A stretch of 32,024 bases of DNA from an uncultured Acidimicrobiales bacterium. Its GTDB lineage: Bacteria; Actinomycetota; Acidimicrobiia; Acidimicrobiales; UBA10347. The position numbers and the translations under genes are program-made. Positions 16,337-23,883 of this stretch are shown in pieces. The stretch is from positions 1 through 32,024 of the forward strand of contig CALKPY010000004.1 of the NCBI GenBank assembly GCA_937991435.1, in the 5' to 3' direction. The stretch's first letter is position 1; each line of letters begins with the position of its first letter. Under the pieces are notes generated by a model that searched no databases, had not been told where the DNA came from, and was given only the letters and a program-made list of their open reading frames with translations.

Positions 16337-16714
16337 TCAGCCGATTTCTGGTGCGTCGATCTCGGCGCCGACAACAAAGTTGTACGTCGCAACGACCAAG
16401 CCGAACGCAATATCGACCTCTTCTCTTGTCTCGAGGAATACGAGCCGTTTGAGTTCAGCGTCGACGCTCGCCACCTGCGCAGCGGCGATTTGCATGTGCG
16501 GGACGTCTCCGGTGGTCTCTCGCCGCGGGCCTGGACGTTCCACCAGACCCAACATCGCTGGACTCTCTGAGTCGCCAGTGGGTAGCTCTGCGACTCCAGC
16601 TGAAACAGGGGCCTCAGTGGTAATTGCGTACGAATTCAAATTGTCACCGGCGTCGCTGCCGCACGAGGCAAGAGCGAGCCCGGCGAACACAAGACTTATC
16701 GCAAGCCTCGCCAT
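16337..16714 (-). CDS. Small putative lipoprotein, unknown function
   Basis: A 125-residue protein from ATG 16714, 29 bases after the siderophore-interacting protein stop, so probably the last gene of that operon. Residues 1-17 form a short lipoprotein signal (MARLAISLVFAGLALAS) with the lipobox cysteine at 18. The mature part of about 107 residues has a Ser/Glu/Pro-rich low-complexity segment, then a helical-looking C-terminal half (QIAAAQVASVDAELKRLVFL and VDIAFGLVVATYNFVV). I do not recognise a family. A longer frame from 16786 would overlap the upstream gene and bury the signal peptide, so the shorter start is preferred. A role beside ferric-siderophore handling is only a positional inference. 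Confidence 0.6.
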   Translation of the reverse strand: MARLAISLVFAGLALASCGSDAGDNLNSYAITTEAPVSAGVAELPTGDSESPAMLGLVERPGPRRETTGDVPHMQIAAAQVASVDAELKRLVFLETREEVDIAFGLVVATYNFVVGAEIDAPEIG

Positions 16715-16743
16715 AGTGCGCCGTGGTGGGCCACTCGCCACGT

Positions 16744-17529
16744 TCACGCCTGGTTGGCCATCCACTGTCGCTTGACCTTGCGCCACTGTTCATCGGTGTG
16801 ACGGCGCCGCCAGTATGGCGAAATCGATGCACCGCTGAGATCGACGCCGCGGTCCACGGCGAGATGCTGGCGCACTGCTCGCACTTCCCCTGCCTCCCCG
16901 TGAACGAAGATGTCAAAAGTGCCTCCCGGGAACTCTGTCGTCGCAATGGCGTCGACAAGCTCGTTGTCTGAGTCGTCCCATTGTTCGCGATACAGCCAAT
17001 GGGTTTCCACTTCAGCGACCGATGGGAGGTTGATTTCGTAGCCCGGCTTTTCGACGATTACGAACACGACAGCTCTCGCGTCTGCCGCAAGAGCTTGCAA
17101 GCTCGAGCCAATGGCCCCGAGCGCACTTTCGTCTCCGACATAGAGGTGCCAGTCGACGTCAGCCGAAGGCCGATACGAGCCGCTCGGTCCTTCAAATTGA
17201 AGTCGATCGCCAGGTTGAGCTTGTGACGCCCATCGACCGGCATATCCCGCATCGCCATGGGCGACGAAGTCGATTGTGAGCAGCTGTTGGTCGGCGTCCC
17301 AATCACGAATCGTGAACCGGCGTGGCCGGGGACGCAATTCGTCGGCAACACCTTCGAGATCTGCTGGCGCAAACGGCACCTTTACCGGTGATCCTGCCGG
17401 CAAGAATCTTGCGTTGATGTAAGCATCGGTCGCAGTCGAATCCTCGAACTGGTCGAGCGTGCCGCCGGCGAGCACCACCCTCAAGAGGTCGGGGCTCAGC
17501 TTCTCGATGTGATGAACTTCTCCGTACAT
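16744..17529 (-). CDS. Siderophore-interacting protein, NAD(P)H-dependent ferric-siderophore reductase (ViuB/SIP family)
   Basis: 261-residue FAD-dependent reductase thought to release iron from imported ferric siderophores in the cytoplasm. The N-terminal FAD domain ends with the flavin motif RPRRFTIRDWD (near residue 70), followed by DFVAHGDAGYAGRWASQAQPGD. The C-terminal SIP domain has LYVGDESALGAIGSSLQAL (the family ETALPA-like NADPH segment), FVHGEAGEVRAVR, and the terminal YWRRRHTDEQWR that is highly characteristic of the family. ATG 17529 is chosen because it leaves 16 bases after the VOC stop; an upstream GTG at 17556 would overlap that gene. No siderophore synthesis or uptake genes are in this window. 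Confidence 0.9.
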   Translation of the reverse strand: MYGEVHHIEKLSPDLLRVVLAGGTLDQFEDSTATDAYINARFLPAGSPVKVPFAPADLEGVADELRPRPRRFTIRDWDADQQLLTIDFVAHGDAGYAGRWASQAQPGDRLQFEGPSGSYRPSADVDWHLYVGDESALGAIGSSLQALAADARAVVFVIVEKPGYEINLPSVAEVETHWLYREQWDDSDNELVDAIATTEFPGGTFDIFVHGEAGEVRAVRQHLAVDRGVDLSGASISPYWRRRHTDEQWRKVKRQWMANQA

Positions 17530-17545
17530 AGTGAACACTCTTTTC

Positions 17546-17944
17546 TTAGACCACACCGATCGAGTGATCCGAGTTCACTACGACGGTGTTGCCTTCGAGG
17601 TCGGTTGCGATAAAGCGGTCATGCGGGTGCCCTCGACGGATCGAAGACGTTGAAGCCCCTTCGGCGTCGAGCACGGTTTGGGCCTCGTCGATGTCATCGA
17701 CGATGAAGTCAAGCGTTGCCAAGCCGGGCTCACCCGACTGGATGATGAGGTGAGTGCCACCCCGGAGTTCAACGATCGATGCATGACCCATGTTCACCAC
17801 GAGGCGAAGGCCAATCGCCGTGTAGAAATTGGTCATAGCGTCGACATTCGCCGCCGTAATCGACATGTGGCCAATACCAAATCTTGGTCGTCGGTCTTCG
17901 CCGATGTCAGAACCCGAGTGGGGGGTGCGTTGCAATAGTGGCAT
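17546..17944 (-). CDS. VOC (glyoxalase/bleomycin-resistance) superfamily protein
   Basis: 132 residues, vicinal-oxygen-chelate fold. The first beta-alpha-beta unit reads FGIGHMSITAANVDAMTNFYTAIGLRLV, with a His at the usual metal position. The second half contains LDFIVDDIDEAQTVLDAEGA and ATDLEGNTVVVNSDH, matching the DPDGN-type end of these domains. AGGA upstream (complement of about 17957-17960) supports ATG 17944. Members include lyases, dioxygenases and resistance proteins, so the reaction cannot be inferred. It leads the operon with the siderophore-interacting protein and is divergent from the TetR gene at 18187. Confidence 0.82.
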   Translation of the reverse strand: MPLLQRTPHSGSDIGEDRRPRFGIGHMSITAANVDAMTNFYTAIGLRLVVNMGHASIVELRGGTHLIIQSGEPGLATLDFIVDDIDEAQTVLDAEGASTSSIRRGHPHDRFIATDLEGNTVVVNSDHSIGVV

Positions 17945-17950
17945 GTGAGT

Positions 17951-17965
17951 TAACTTTCCTAGTTA
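17951..17965. promoter_or_regulatory. Candidate operator upstream of VOC/SIP operon
   Basis: Perfect 5-base inverted repeat TAACT ttcct AGTTA, just upstream of the VOC start and overlapping its ribosome binding region. Flanked by GTTAAC palindromes, so a bound repressor would block the operon. The regulator is unknown. Confidence 0.35.
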
Positions 17966-18147
17966 GAAAATGTTAGGTGCAGTTAACAACCCATGTTCCG
18001 GTCCAAGTATTCCCGCCTCGGCTAGGCGACTCGCCGCCGACCGCCGACAGACGCGCACCCGAGGCAACGGCGACGACAGAAGCGAGCACTTCATATCGAT
18101 ACAGTTGCGCCTCAGAATCTCCCCAGGCACAGGAATCGCAATACAAA

Positions 18148-18172
18148 GTTAAACTACACAATGTAGCTTAAC
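18148..18172. promoter_or_regulatory. Candidate autoregulatory TetR operator (25-bp palindrome)
   Basis: Arms GTTAAACTACAC and ATGTAGCTTAAC around one central base match as inverse complements at 10 of 12 positions, with the core CTACA-3-TGTAG perfect. It ends four bases before the GGAGG of the TetR gene at 18187, a position expected for autorepression. A near-copy of the right arm recurs at 18869-18880. Confidence 0.65.
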
Positions 18173-18186
18173 CGTCGGAGGCTGAT

Positions 18187-18783
18187 GTGGCGAGCGACAC
18201 GGGAACATCAGAAGATCGCGTGAACCCTCGAACGGTTCGCGTGCAGCAACTCATTCTGAATACGGCGATCGAGGTACTGCTAGAACAAGGGGCGCCAGAG
18301 GTCACCGCTCATCGGGTTGCCGAACGATGCGAAGTGGCTCGCACGACGATCTACCGCTACTGGCCGGATCAAAAAACACTTCTCCTCGCAACAATCGACG
18401 CAATGACTGCGCCACATGCGGCGACCCCGAGCGTCGATGGCCTTGGCGACAGCCTCAAGCTCGTCCTGACGCTTCTCCGCAAGCGCCTCGACCACCGCAA
18501 TGTTCGCTCGGTATTCGGTGCCATTGCAGGCCACTCCAGCAGTGACGAGACATTCGCAGCGGCACAGCGACGATTCGTTGAACAACTCACCCAGCCGACG
18601 GTTGATTGCCTCGCTGCCGCCGTTGCACGCGGTGAATTGGAGTCCGACCTAGACATCAACCTCGAAGCAGCTCTTCTCGCCGGACCCATCTTTCACCAAC
18701 ACCTTTTTCTATTCGGTGAAGTCACCGATCGACTCATCGACCAAACCGTCGCCCGCTGGCTCGACGCACACGATCTGAGCTAG
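18187..18783 (+). CDS. TetR/AcrR-family transcriptional regulator
   Basis: 198 residues from GTG 18187, five bases after a strong GGAGG. The DNA-binding domain covers residues about 17-63, with the helix-turn-helix VTAHRVAERCEVARTTIYRYWPDQKTLLLATI. The ligand domain is TetR_C-like, with a cluster of acidic and hydrophobic residues near the C-terminus (LESDLDINLEAALLAGPIFHQHLF). The palindrome at 18148-18172 lies directly upstream, and a related half-site sits at 18869-18880 before the CDGSH-glutamate synthase fusion. It is therefore probably a repressor of itself and of that gene, perhaps also of the divergent VOC/SIP operon. The effector is unknown. Confidence 0.9.
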   Translation: MASDTGTSEDRVNPRTVRVQQLILNTAIEVLLEQGAPEVTAHRVAERCEVARTTIYRYWPDQKTLLLATIDAMTAPHAATPSVDGLGDSLKLVLTLLRKRLDHRNVRSVFGAIAGHSSSDETFAAAQRRFVEQLTQPTVDCLAAAVARGELESDLDINLEAALLAGPIFHQHLFLFGEVTDRLIDQTVARWLDAHDLS

Positions 18784-18789
18784 CCGACA

Positions 18790-18822
18790 CGGTCCATGAT
18801 GACCCCGTGGAGACCATGACCG
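18790..18822 (+). terminator. Possible hairpin after the TetR gene
   Basis: CGGTC-C-ATG and CATGACCG form an 8-base stem with one bulged C around a loop of about 16 bases, starting seven bases after the stop. No T-run follows, so intrinsic termination is doubtful; it could be an mRNA-stabilising structure. Confidence 0.3.
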
Positions 18823-18855
18823 CCTTATCGTTGCGCGTCTCGAAGCAGTTGACTT

Positions 18856-18880
18856 TCAAGAATACAATATGTAGCTTTAC
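18856..18880. promoter_or_regulatory. Second candidate site for the TetR regulator, upstream of the CDGSH fusion
   Basis: Bases 18869-18880 (ATGTAGCTTTAC) match the right arm of the 18148-18172 palindrome at 11 of 12 positions. The left arm is degenerate (TACA core conserved, about 6 of 12 paired). It lies about 130 bases before the proposed start at 19011 in an otherwise empty gap. Confidence 0.5.
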
Positions 18881-19010
18881 GAGCGTTTAGTAGCTGCGGG
18901 CGTCTCCTCGAGTCGGACGGCATTCAACGCTCGCCCAAGCCTATGCAACAAGACAACACACCTGTGATCACGTTGAATCCGTGAACACCACTAGTCGAGG
19001 AATCCAAACC

Positions 19011-20576
19011 GTGTCTGAACCAATCATCGCCGCCAATGCTCCAAAGCCGGTCACCATCAACGCTGGCGAGGAGTACCACTGGTGTGCCTGTGGTCGGTCA
19101 AACAACCAACCATTCTGCGACGGTTCGCACGCTGGCACCGAGTTCGCACCGCTGGCTTTCACTCCCGACGCTGACGGTGAGGCCTATCTGTGCGCATGTA
19201 AACACACTGGGACCGCTCCCTACTGCGACGGCACCCACGCGCAGTTCACCGCTGACCAAGTCGGCACCGACGGCACCTCCGGGAAAGAGCCTGCCGAGAC
19301 GCCAGTCGAGCTCGGCGACGCCGACAACCCAGTAGCCCGGCCAACCCCCGAAGAGCCCACAGTGGCGTTCATTCACGAACTTGCACGAAACGGGCTCGCC
19401 AAACTCGGTCACCACGGGCCAATGACTTCCATGGGCGTGCCCCGCAAAGATCTGCCTCACTGGGACGACCTGCAGATCATGGCAGCACAGATGGCCACCC
19501 AGCCGTTACTCGACGACGTGGCAGTAGCTACTGAACTCGTGATCGGCCCTAGCGCAAACAAACCCCTCCATCTCAAGATCCCACTTTTCGTTTCAGACAT
19601 GAGCTTCGGGGCCTTGTCCGAAGAAGCCAAGGTTGCGTTGGCAACGGGAGCTGAACTTGCCGGCACCGGCATTTGCTCAGGTGAAGGCGGCATGCTCCCT
19701 GAAGAGCAGCAAGCCAACAGCCGATACTTCTACGAACTTGCAAGTGCCCAGTTTGGCTACAACGAAGATCTTCTGCCCCTCGTGCAAGCCTTCCACTTCA
19801 AAGGAGGCCAAGGCGCCAAGACAGGCACCGGTGGTCATCTTCCCGGTTCCAAGAACACTGGCAAAATTTCGCAAGTTCGTCAGATCCCTGAGGGCCAATC
19901 AGCGATCTCGCCAGCGACGTTCCAGGACCTACACACCGTCGACGACTTCCGCAAGTTCTCAGACCGAGTCCGCGAGCTCACAGGCGGCATCCCGATCGGC
20001 ATGAAACTCAGCGCTAATCACATCGAAGCCGACATTGGATTCGCCCTCGACGCTGGCGTCGACTACATCATTCTTGATGGCCGCGGCGGCGGAACCGGCG
20101 CTGCACCCGAGATGTTCCGCGACCACATAAGTGTGCCAACCATTCCCGCCCTGGCCCGAGCCCGACGCCTTCTTAATGAACGAGATGCAAGCGGCCGCGT
20201 CACTCTCATCATCACCGGCGGGCTCCGCGTGCCCATCGATTTTGTCAAAGCGCTAGCCCTAGGCGCCGACGGAATCGCTGTGTCGAACTCGGCGATGCAA
20301 GCCGTTGGCTGCATAGCCGCCCGAATGTGCAATTCGAACAACTGCCCCACGGGAATTGCAACGCAGAAACCCGAGCTCCGAGCCCGACTTGATGTTGAGG
20401 CGGCCGGCCAACGCCTCGCCACCTTCTTTGGTGCATCTACCGAGCTCATGCAAGTGATGGCACGCGCTTGCGGGCACGACAGCCTTGGCAAATTCACCAA
20501 AAACGATCTCGCCACATGGGACGACAAAATGGCCAAGCTCACCGGCGTCAACTACTCAGGATTCACCGCTCCCTAG
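19011..20576 (+). CDS. Double CDGSH iron-sulfur domain fused to glutamate-synthase-like FMN/3Fe-4S domain
   Basis: 521 residues from GTG 19011, which has GAGG at 18996-18999; an in-frame GTG at 18981 would add ten residues. Two CDGSH ([2Fe-2S], mitoNEET-type) motifs occupy the N-terminus: [16 protein letters not shown] (ligands C25, C27, C36, H40) and [16 protein letters not shown] (C61, C63, C72, H76). After an acidic linker, residues about 120-510 form the FMN-binding barrel of glutamate synthase large subunit: [60 protein letters not shown] and [11 protein letters not shown]. The 3Fe-4S cysteines are C434, C440 and C445. There is no glutaminase domain and no GltD nearby, so classic glutamate synthesis from glutamine is unlikely. 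Inference: an FMN oxidoreductase wired to built-in 2Fe-2S centres. Substrate unknown. Confidence 0.93.
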   Translation: MSEPIIAANAPKPVTINAGEEYHWCACGRSNNQPFCDGSHAGTEFAPLAFTPDADGEAYLCACKHTGTAPYCDGTHAQFTADQVGTDGTSGKEPAETPVELGDADNPVARPTPEEPTVAFIHELARNGLAKLGHHGPMTSMGVPRKDLPHWDDLQIMAAQMATQPLLDDVAVATELVIGPSANKPLHLKIPLFVSDMSFGALSEEAKVALATGAELAGTGICSGEGGMLPEEQQANSRYFYELASAQFGYNEDLLPLVQAFHFKGGQGAKTGTGGHLPGSKNTGKISQVRQIPEGQSAISPATFQDLHTVDDFRKFSDRVRELTGGIPIGMKLSANHIEADIGFALDAGVDYIILDGRGGGTGAAPEMFRDHISVPTIPALARARRLLNERDASGRVTLIITGGLRVPIDFVKALALGADGIAVSNSAMQAVGCIAARMCNSNNCPTGIATQKPELRARLDVEAAGQRLATFFGASTELMQVMARACGHDSLGKFTKNDLATWDDKMAKLTGVNYSGFTAP

Positions 20577-20704
20577 TCAGTACGTTCGGCGATAGCCAGC
20601 GAAGCCCGTTTCGACACCCGCCCCTCCTCAGGGTTGACGAACGGGCGTTCTGCACTGTTCCGGGACCTCCGCGCCGTTCGCCCGCTTGTGCGATTTTGGA
20701 ATAT
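20577..20704. other. Intergenic gap with weak hairpin
   Basis: A 7-base stem, GCCCGTT at 20604-20610 with AACGGGC at 20640-20646, encloses a loop of about 29 bases. It could be a weak terminator or leader structure. The AT-rich GGAATATATGG at the end contains the start of the next gene. No clear Shine-Dalgarno is visible, so a leaderless or weakly initiated mRNA is possible. Confidence 0.3.
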
Positions 20705-22600
20705 ATGGTTCTCTCTCCCGTTGACTTGAATGCCGTGACCTCACCCCCTGCGACCCTGCCCTCGCCTCTTCGAACGAGCCCGGCAGCCCCTGAACATCAC
20801 CTCGAAGTTCGGTCAGCGCTTCTTCGCTTGCCGACCAAAGACGGCAGACGATGGCTGCAGTTCTCCAACCCCGTCGAGTCGATCATCGCGTGGTCTCACG
20901 ACGAGGTCATCCCGGCCCTAGAGCGGGTCGACGCGGCGACGGACGCTGGCCTGTGGGCAGTCGGTGCCGTTTCCTATGACGCAGCAAAGGCTTTTGATCC
21001 AGCGCTTGCATCAAAACGCCACCGGCAGGTACCGCTAATTGCGTTCGGCGTGTTCAAGGACCACCAAGCGTCGAACGGGCCAGCCGGAAGCTCATTCAGC
21101 ACCAGCGCATGGACCGCGGACGTCAGCCAGAACGACTACGAACGCCACGTCGCTGCGATCAAAGAACCAATCGCCGCTGGCGAGTCCTACCAGGTCAACT
21201 ACACGATGCGCCTGCGTGCGGCGTTTGCCGGCGACCCCCTCGGACTGTTCGAAGCCTTATCACGGGCCCAACGAGCCGACCATCTGTGCTTCGTCGATCT
21301 GGGTGACGCCGCGATCTGTTCAGCGTCACCGGAGCTTCTTTTCTCCCGGCACGGCAAGACGCTGACGTCGAAGCCCATGAAAGGTACGAGGCCGCGTTCG
21401 ATCGATCCGCGCGAGGATCAGAGGCTTATCGACGAGCTCTTGTCCAGTGAGAAAGACCGAGCTGAGAACACGATGATCGTCGATATGACGCGCAACGACC
21501 TCGGGCGCATCGCAGAGATCGGTTCGTTACAGGTGCCAGCGCTGCACACCATCGAGACATATCCGACCGTGCACCAGATGACGTCAACAGTCACCGCCAC
21601 GTCAGACGCGAATCTGGTAGAGATCTTCGCAGCCTTGTTTCCAGGGGCATCGATCACCGGAGCCCCCAAGGTGAGCACCAGTCGCATCATCGCCGACGTC
21701 GAGAGCTCGGCACGGGGCATGTATTGCGGTGCAGTCGGCGCCGCCGGGCCCGGTGGTTTCGCAGAGTTCAATATCGCGATTCGAACCGTTTGGGTCGACC
21801 TCGCTTCCGGCACGGCAGAGTACGGAACCGGCGGTGGAATTGTGTGGGACTCAGATCCGCATGACGAGTGGCTCGAAGCGAACCACAAAACCAACGTGTT
21901 GTTACAGGCTTGTAGCGGCATGCGGTTACTCGAGACCATTCGCTACGAACCGGGAACCGGCGCCACGTTGCTTGATCGCCATCTCAATCGGCTTGCTGAC
22001 GGCGCATCACACTTCGGTTTTGACGTCGACCTCTCGCAAGCTCGGCGATTGATCGAAGCAGTCGAGCTCGAGGGATGTGCCCGGCTTCGCATGACAGTCG
22101 CTCCGAACGGAGCAATTGATCTCGACATTGCCCCGCTCGATACCGACCTCGCCGCCACCGACTCGAACGGCATGTGGCGCTTGCCTATCGACACCGAGCC
22201 TGTCAACAGCACCGATGAGCTACTTCGATTCAAGACGACGCACCGAGAGCGATACAACGCAGCCCGGGCACGTTTCCCCCATGCTCCCGATGTGATTCTG
22301 TGGAACGAGCGAGGCGAGGTCACCGAGACAACAATTGGAAACCTGGTCATCGAACTCAACGGACAATGGTTCACGCCAGCGCTCACCAGCGGTCTGCTCG
22401 CCGGCACATTCCGCGCCGAACTAATCGATCAAGGGCGCATCGCTGAACGCACGATCATGCTTACCGAACTGACTCAGGCCCATCGCATCTGGATGATCAA
22501 CTCGGTGCGCGGCTGGGTGCCTAGCGCTCTTGACACCGGCGAACTACTGGTTGCAGCCACGAGCACCACAACCGCCACGCCCGCTACGCCCGCTACGTGA
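20705..22600 (+). CDS. pabBC: Aminodeoxychorismate synthase component I / aminodeoxychorismate lyase fusion (PabB-PabC)
   Basis: Makes p-aminobenzoate for folate in one 631-residue chain. The PabB half (to about 405) has PIAAGESYQVNYTMRL, KPMKGTRPR, SEKDRAENTMIVDMTRNDLGRI and GASITGAPKVST. K226 in MKGT is diagnostic: aminodeoxychorismate synthases have Lys here, whereas anthranilate synthases have Ala. The second half (from about 410) is a branched-chain-aminotransferase-fold PabC with LLETIRYEP, LLDRHLNRLADGA, the PLP lysine K510 in FKTTHRERY, EVTETTIGNLVIEL and PALTSGLLAGTFR. ATG 20705 is preferred; earlier in-frame starts overlap the upstream gene. A PabA glutaminase is not in the window. 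The chain ends in a low-complexity TTTATPATPAT tail from 9-base repeats. Confidence 0.93.
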   Translation: MVLSPVDLNAVTSPPATLPSPLRTSPAAPEHHLEVRSALLRLPTKDGRRWLQFSNPVESIIAWSHDEVIPALERVDAATDAGLWAVGAVSYDAAKAFDPALASKRHRQVPLIAFGVFKDHQASNGPAGSSFSTSAWTADVSQNDYERHVAAIKEPIAAGESYQVNYTMRLRAAFAGDPLGLFEALSRAQRADHLCFVDLGDAAICSASPELLFSRHGKTLTSKPMKGTRPRSIDPREDQRLIDELLSSEKDRAENTMIVDMTRNDLGRIAEIGSLQVPALHTIETYPTVHQMTSTVTATSDANLVEIFAALFPGASITGAPKVSTSRIIADVESSARGMYCGAVGAAGPGGFAEFNIAIRTVWVDLASGTAEYGTGGGIVWDSDPHDEWLEANHKTNVLLQACSGMRLLETIRYEPGTGATLLDRHLNRLADGASHFGFDVDLSQARRLIEAVELEGCARLRMTVAPNGAIDLDIAPLDTDLAATDSNGMWRLPIDTEPVNSTDELLRFKTTHRERYNAARARFPHAPDVILWNERGEVTETTIGNLVIELNGQWFTPALTSGLLAGTFRAELIDQGRIAERTIMLTELTQAHRIWMINSVRGWVPSALDTGELLVAATSTTTATPATPAT

Positions 22601-22646
22601 CGAGCGGCGGCAACCAGCGAGACACGCACCAGACCACCGCCGACAC

Positions 22647-23789
22647 TCACCCGTTGATTTGTGAGTTGAGGCGCTCGTTGGCTTCGATGAACTCGTCAAT
22701 CATGTCGTACACAACCTGAGTGGCCGGTTTCGACTTGTTCATCGAACCGACAATCTGGCCTACGAAATAGTTTGCGAGTTTCTCTGCTCCGCTTCCGTCG
22801 CGGTGCGCGGCCCTGCTGATTCGCGAGAGCGCCTCGTCGACCAGGATCGGTTGCATAGGCATGCCGAGCGGCATCGGGGTCTGCGGGTTCTCCCACTCTT
22901 CGGTCCACGAGGACTTGAGTTGTCGAGCCGGCTTGCCCGTTCGCGATCGCGATCGAATTGTGTCTGACGATGTAGCCACCAGCATCTTTTCTTTCACAAC
23001 CGGATGGGTTTCGGCCTCTTCGGTGGTGAGCCACACCGAACCGCACCAGACTCCTTGCGCGCCGAGGGCCATTGCCGCTGCCATTTGCCGCCCGCCGCCG
23101 ATGCCGCCGGCACCAAGAACCGGAGTGTCACCCACCGCGTCGACGACTTCAGGAATCAACACCATCGTGCCTACATCGCCGGTGTGCCCTCCGGCTTCGT
23201 AACCCTGGGCGATGATCAAATCGACTCCGGCATTGACATGGCGTTCTGCGTGCTGGGCTTTGCCGGCCAGCGCTCCAGTACGACGCCCAGCGGCTCGGAC
23301 CTTGTCAATCATGAACTGTGGCGGTGGTCCAAGCGCATTGACCAGGATCGCTGGGTCGTGAGCCAACGAGATGTCAAGGTTCGGTGCCTGCGAGTCGGCC
23401 GAAAATGGAGCAGCTGCATCGTTCTTGGTACTGAACTGCCCCGTCGCCCGTTCATCGTCGAGCGGCGGAACGTCATATTTGGTGAGCAGGTCGTCAACGA
23501 ACTTGCGGTGATCGTCGGGGATCATGGCGCCGATGTCGCTCATCGAAAGACCGCCATCATCAGAGCCGGCATATTTCGCGGGCACGATCAAGTCGACCCC
23601 GTAAGGGCGGCCGCCGACTTCCTCTTCGATCCAGTCGAGATCGATCTCAAGTTGTCGGGGCGAGTGCGCCACGGCGCCCAATACGCCGAGCCCGCCGGCT
23701 TTGGTGACAGCGGCAACGACGTCTCGGCAGTGACTGAACGCAAAGATCGGCACGTCGATACCGAACATGTCCGTGACCTGATTTTTCAT
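22647..23789 (-). CDS. Nitronate monooxygenase / 2-nitropropane dioxygenase-family FMN enzyme
   Basis: 380 residues from ATG 23789; an upstream extension to 23981 would overlap the divergent gene and looks non-coding. FMN-dependent TIM barrel that oxidises nitronates or related compounds. Signatures: MFGIDVPIFAFSHCRDVVAAVTKAGGLGVLGA at the N-terminus, AQGYEAGGHTGDVGTMVLIPEVVDAV with the proposed catalytic His, VLGAGGIGGGRQMAAAMALGAQGVWCGSVWL for phosphate binding, and a C-terminal lid with QIVGSMNKSKPATQVVYDM. An insert near 90-150 is rich in acidic residues. Many actinobacterial members have uncharacterised substrates. Converges on pabBC and diverges from the TIGR03084-like gene. Confidence 0.86.
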   Translation of the reverse strand: MKNQVTDMFGIDVPIFAFSHCRDVVAAVTKAGGLGVLGAVAHSPRQLEIDLDWIEEEVGGRPYGVDLIVPAKYAGSDDGGLSMSDIGAMIPDDHRKFVDDLLTKYDVPPLDDERATGQFSTKNDAAAPFSADSQAPNLDISLAHDPAILVNALGPPPQFMIDKVRAAGRRTGALAGKAQHAERHVNAGVDLIIAQGYEAGGHTGDVGTMVLIPEVVDAVGDTPVLGAGGIGGGRQMAAAMALGAQGVWCGSVWLTTEEAETHPVVKEKMLVATSSDTIRSRSRTGKPARQLKSSWTEEWENPQTPMPLGMPMQPILVDEALSRISRAAHRDGSGAEKLANYFVGQIVGSMNKSKPATQVVYDMIDEFIEANERLNSQING

Positions 23790-23883
23790 GGGGCGAGTCT
23801 GACACCAGCAACAGACCTGCACAACATGGCGAAGCACGCCTTGTTGTTGGGTGAACCGGTCACCGCAATGAAAGGATGGCTCT
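23790..23883. promoter_or_regulatory. Short divergent promoter region
   Basis: 94 bases between the nitronate monooxygenase and TIGR03084-like genes. AAAGGA at 23871-23876 is a good ribosome binding site for the rightward gene. No operator-like repeat is visible. Confidence 0.35.

Larger units (their letters stand above)
17945..18186. promoter_or_regulatory. Divergent regulatory region between VOC/SIP operon and second TetR gene
   Basis: 242 bases without a credible gene. Near the left end are several TTAAC/GTTA elements: inverted repeat TAACT-5-AGTTA at 17951-17965, and GTTAAC palindromes at 17949-17954 and 17982-17987. The right end holds the 25-base palindrome at 18148-18172 and a strong GGAGG at 18177-18181. 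The left-end repeats could bind a TetR or iron regulator; they do not match the DtxR/IdeR consensus well. Confidence 0.5.

Noticed and set aside
17945-18186. Small frames of about 60 codons on both strands between VOC and TetR genes
   Set aside because: They overlap one another on opposite strands, span operator-like palindromes and have no ribosome binding site or recognisable sequence.
22577-22620. Hairpin CCGCT/AGCGG near the pabBC stop as a terminator
   Set aside because: Only five base pairs, partly within the coding repeats, and no T-run.
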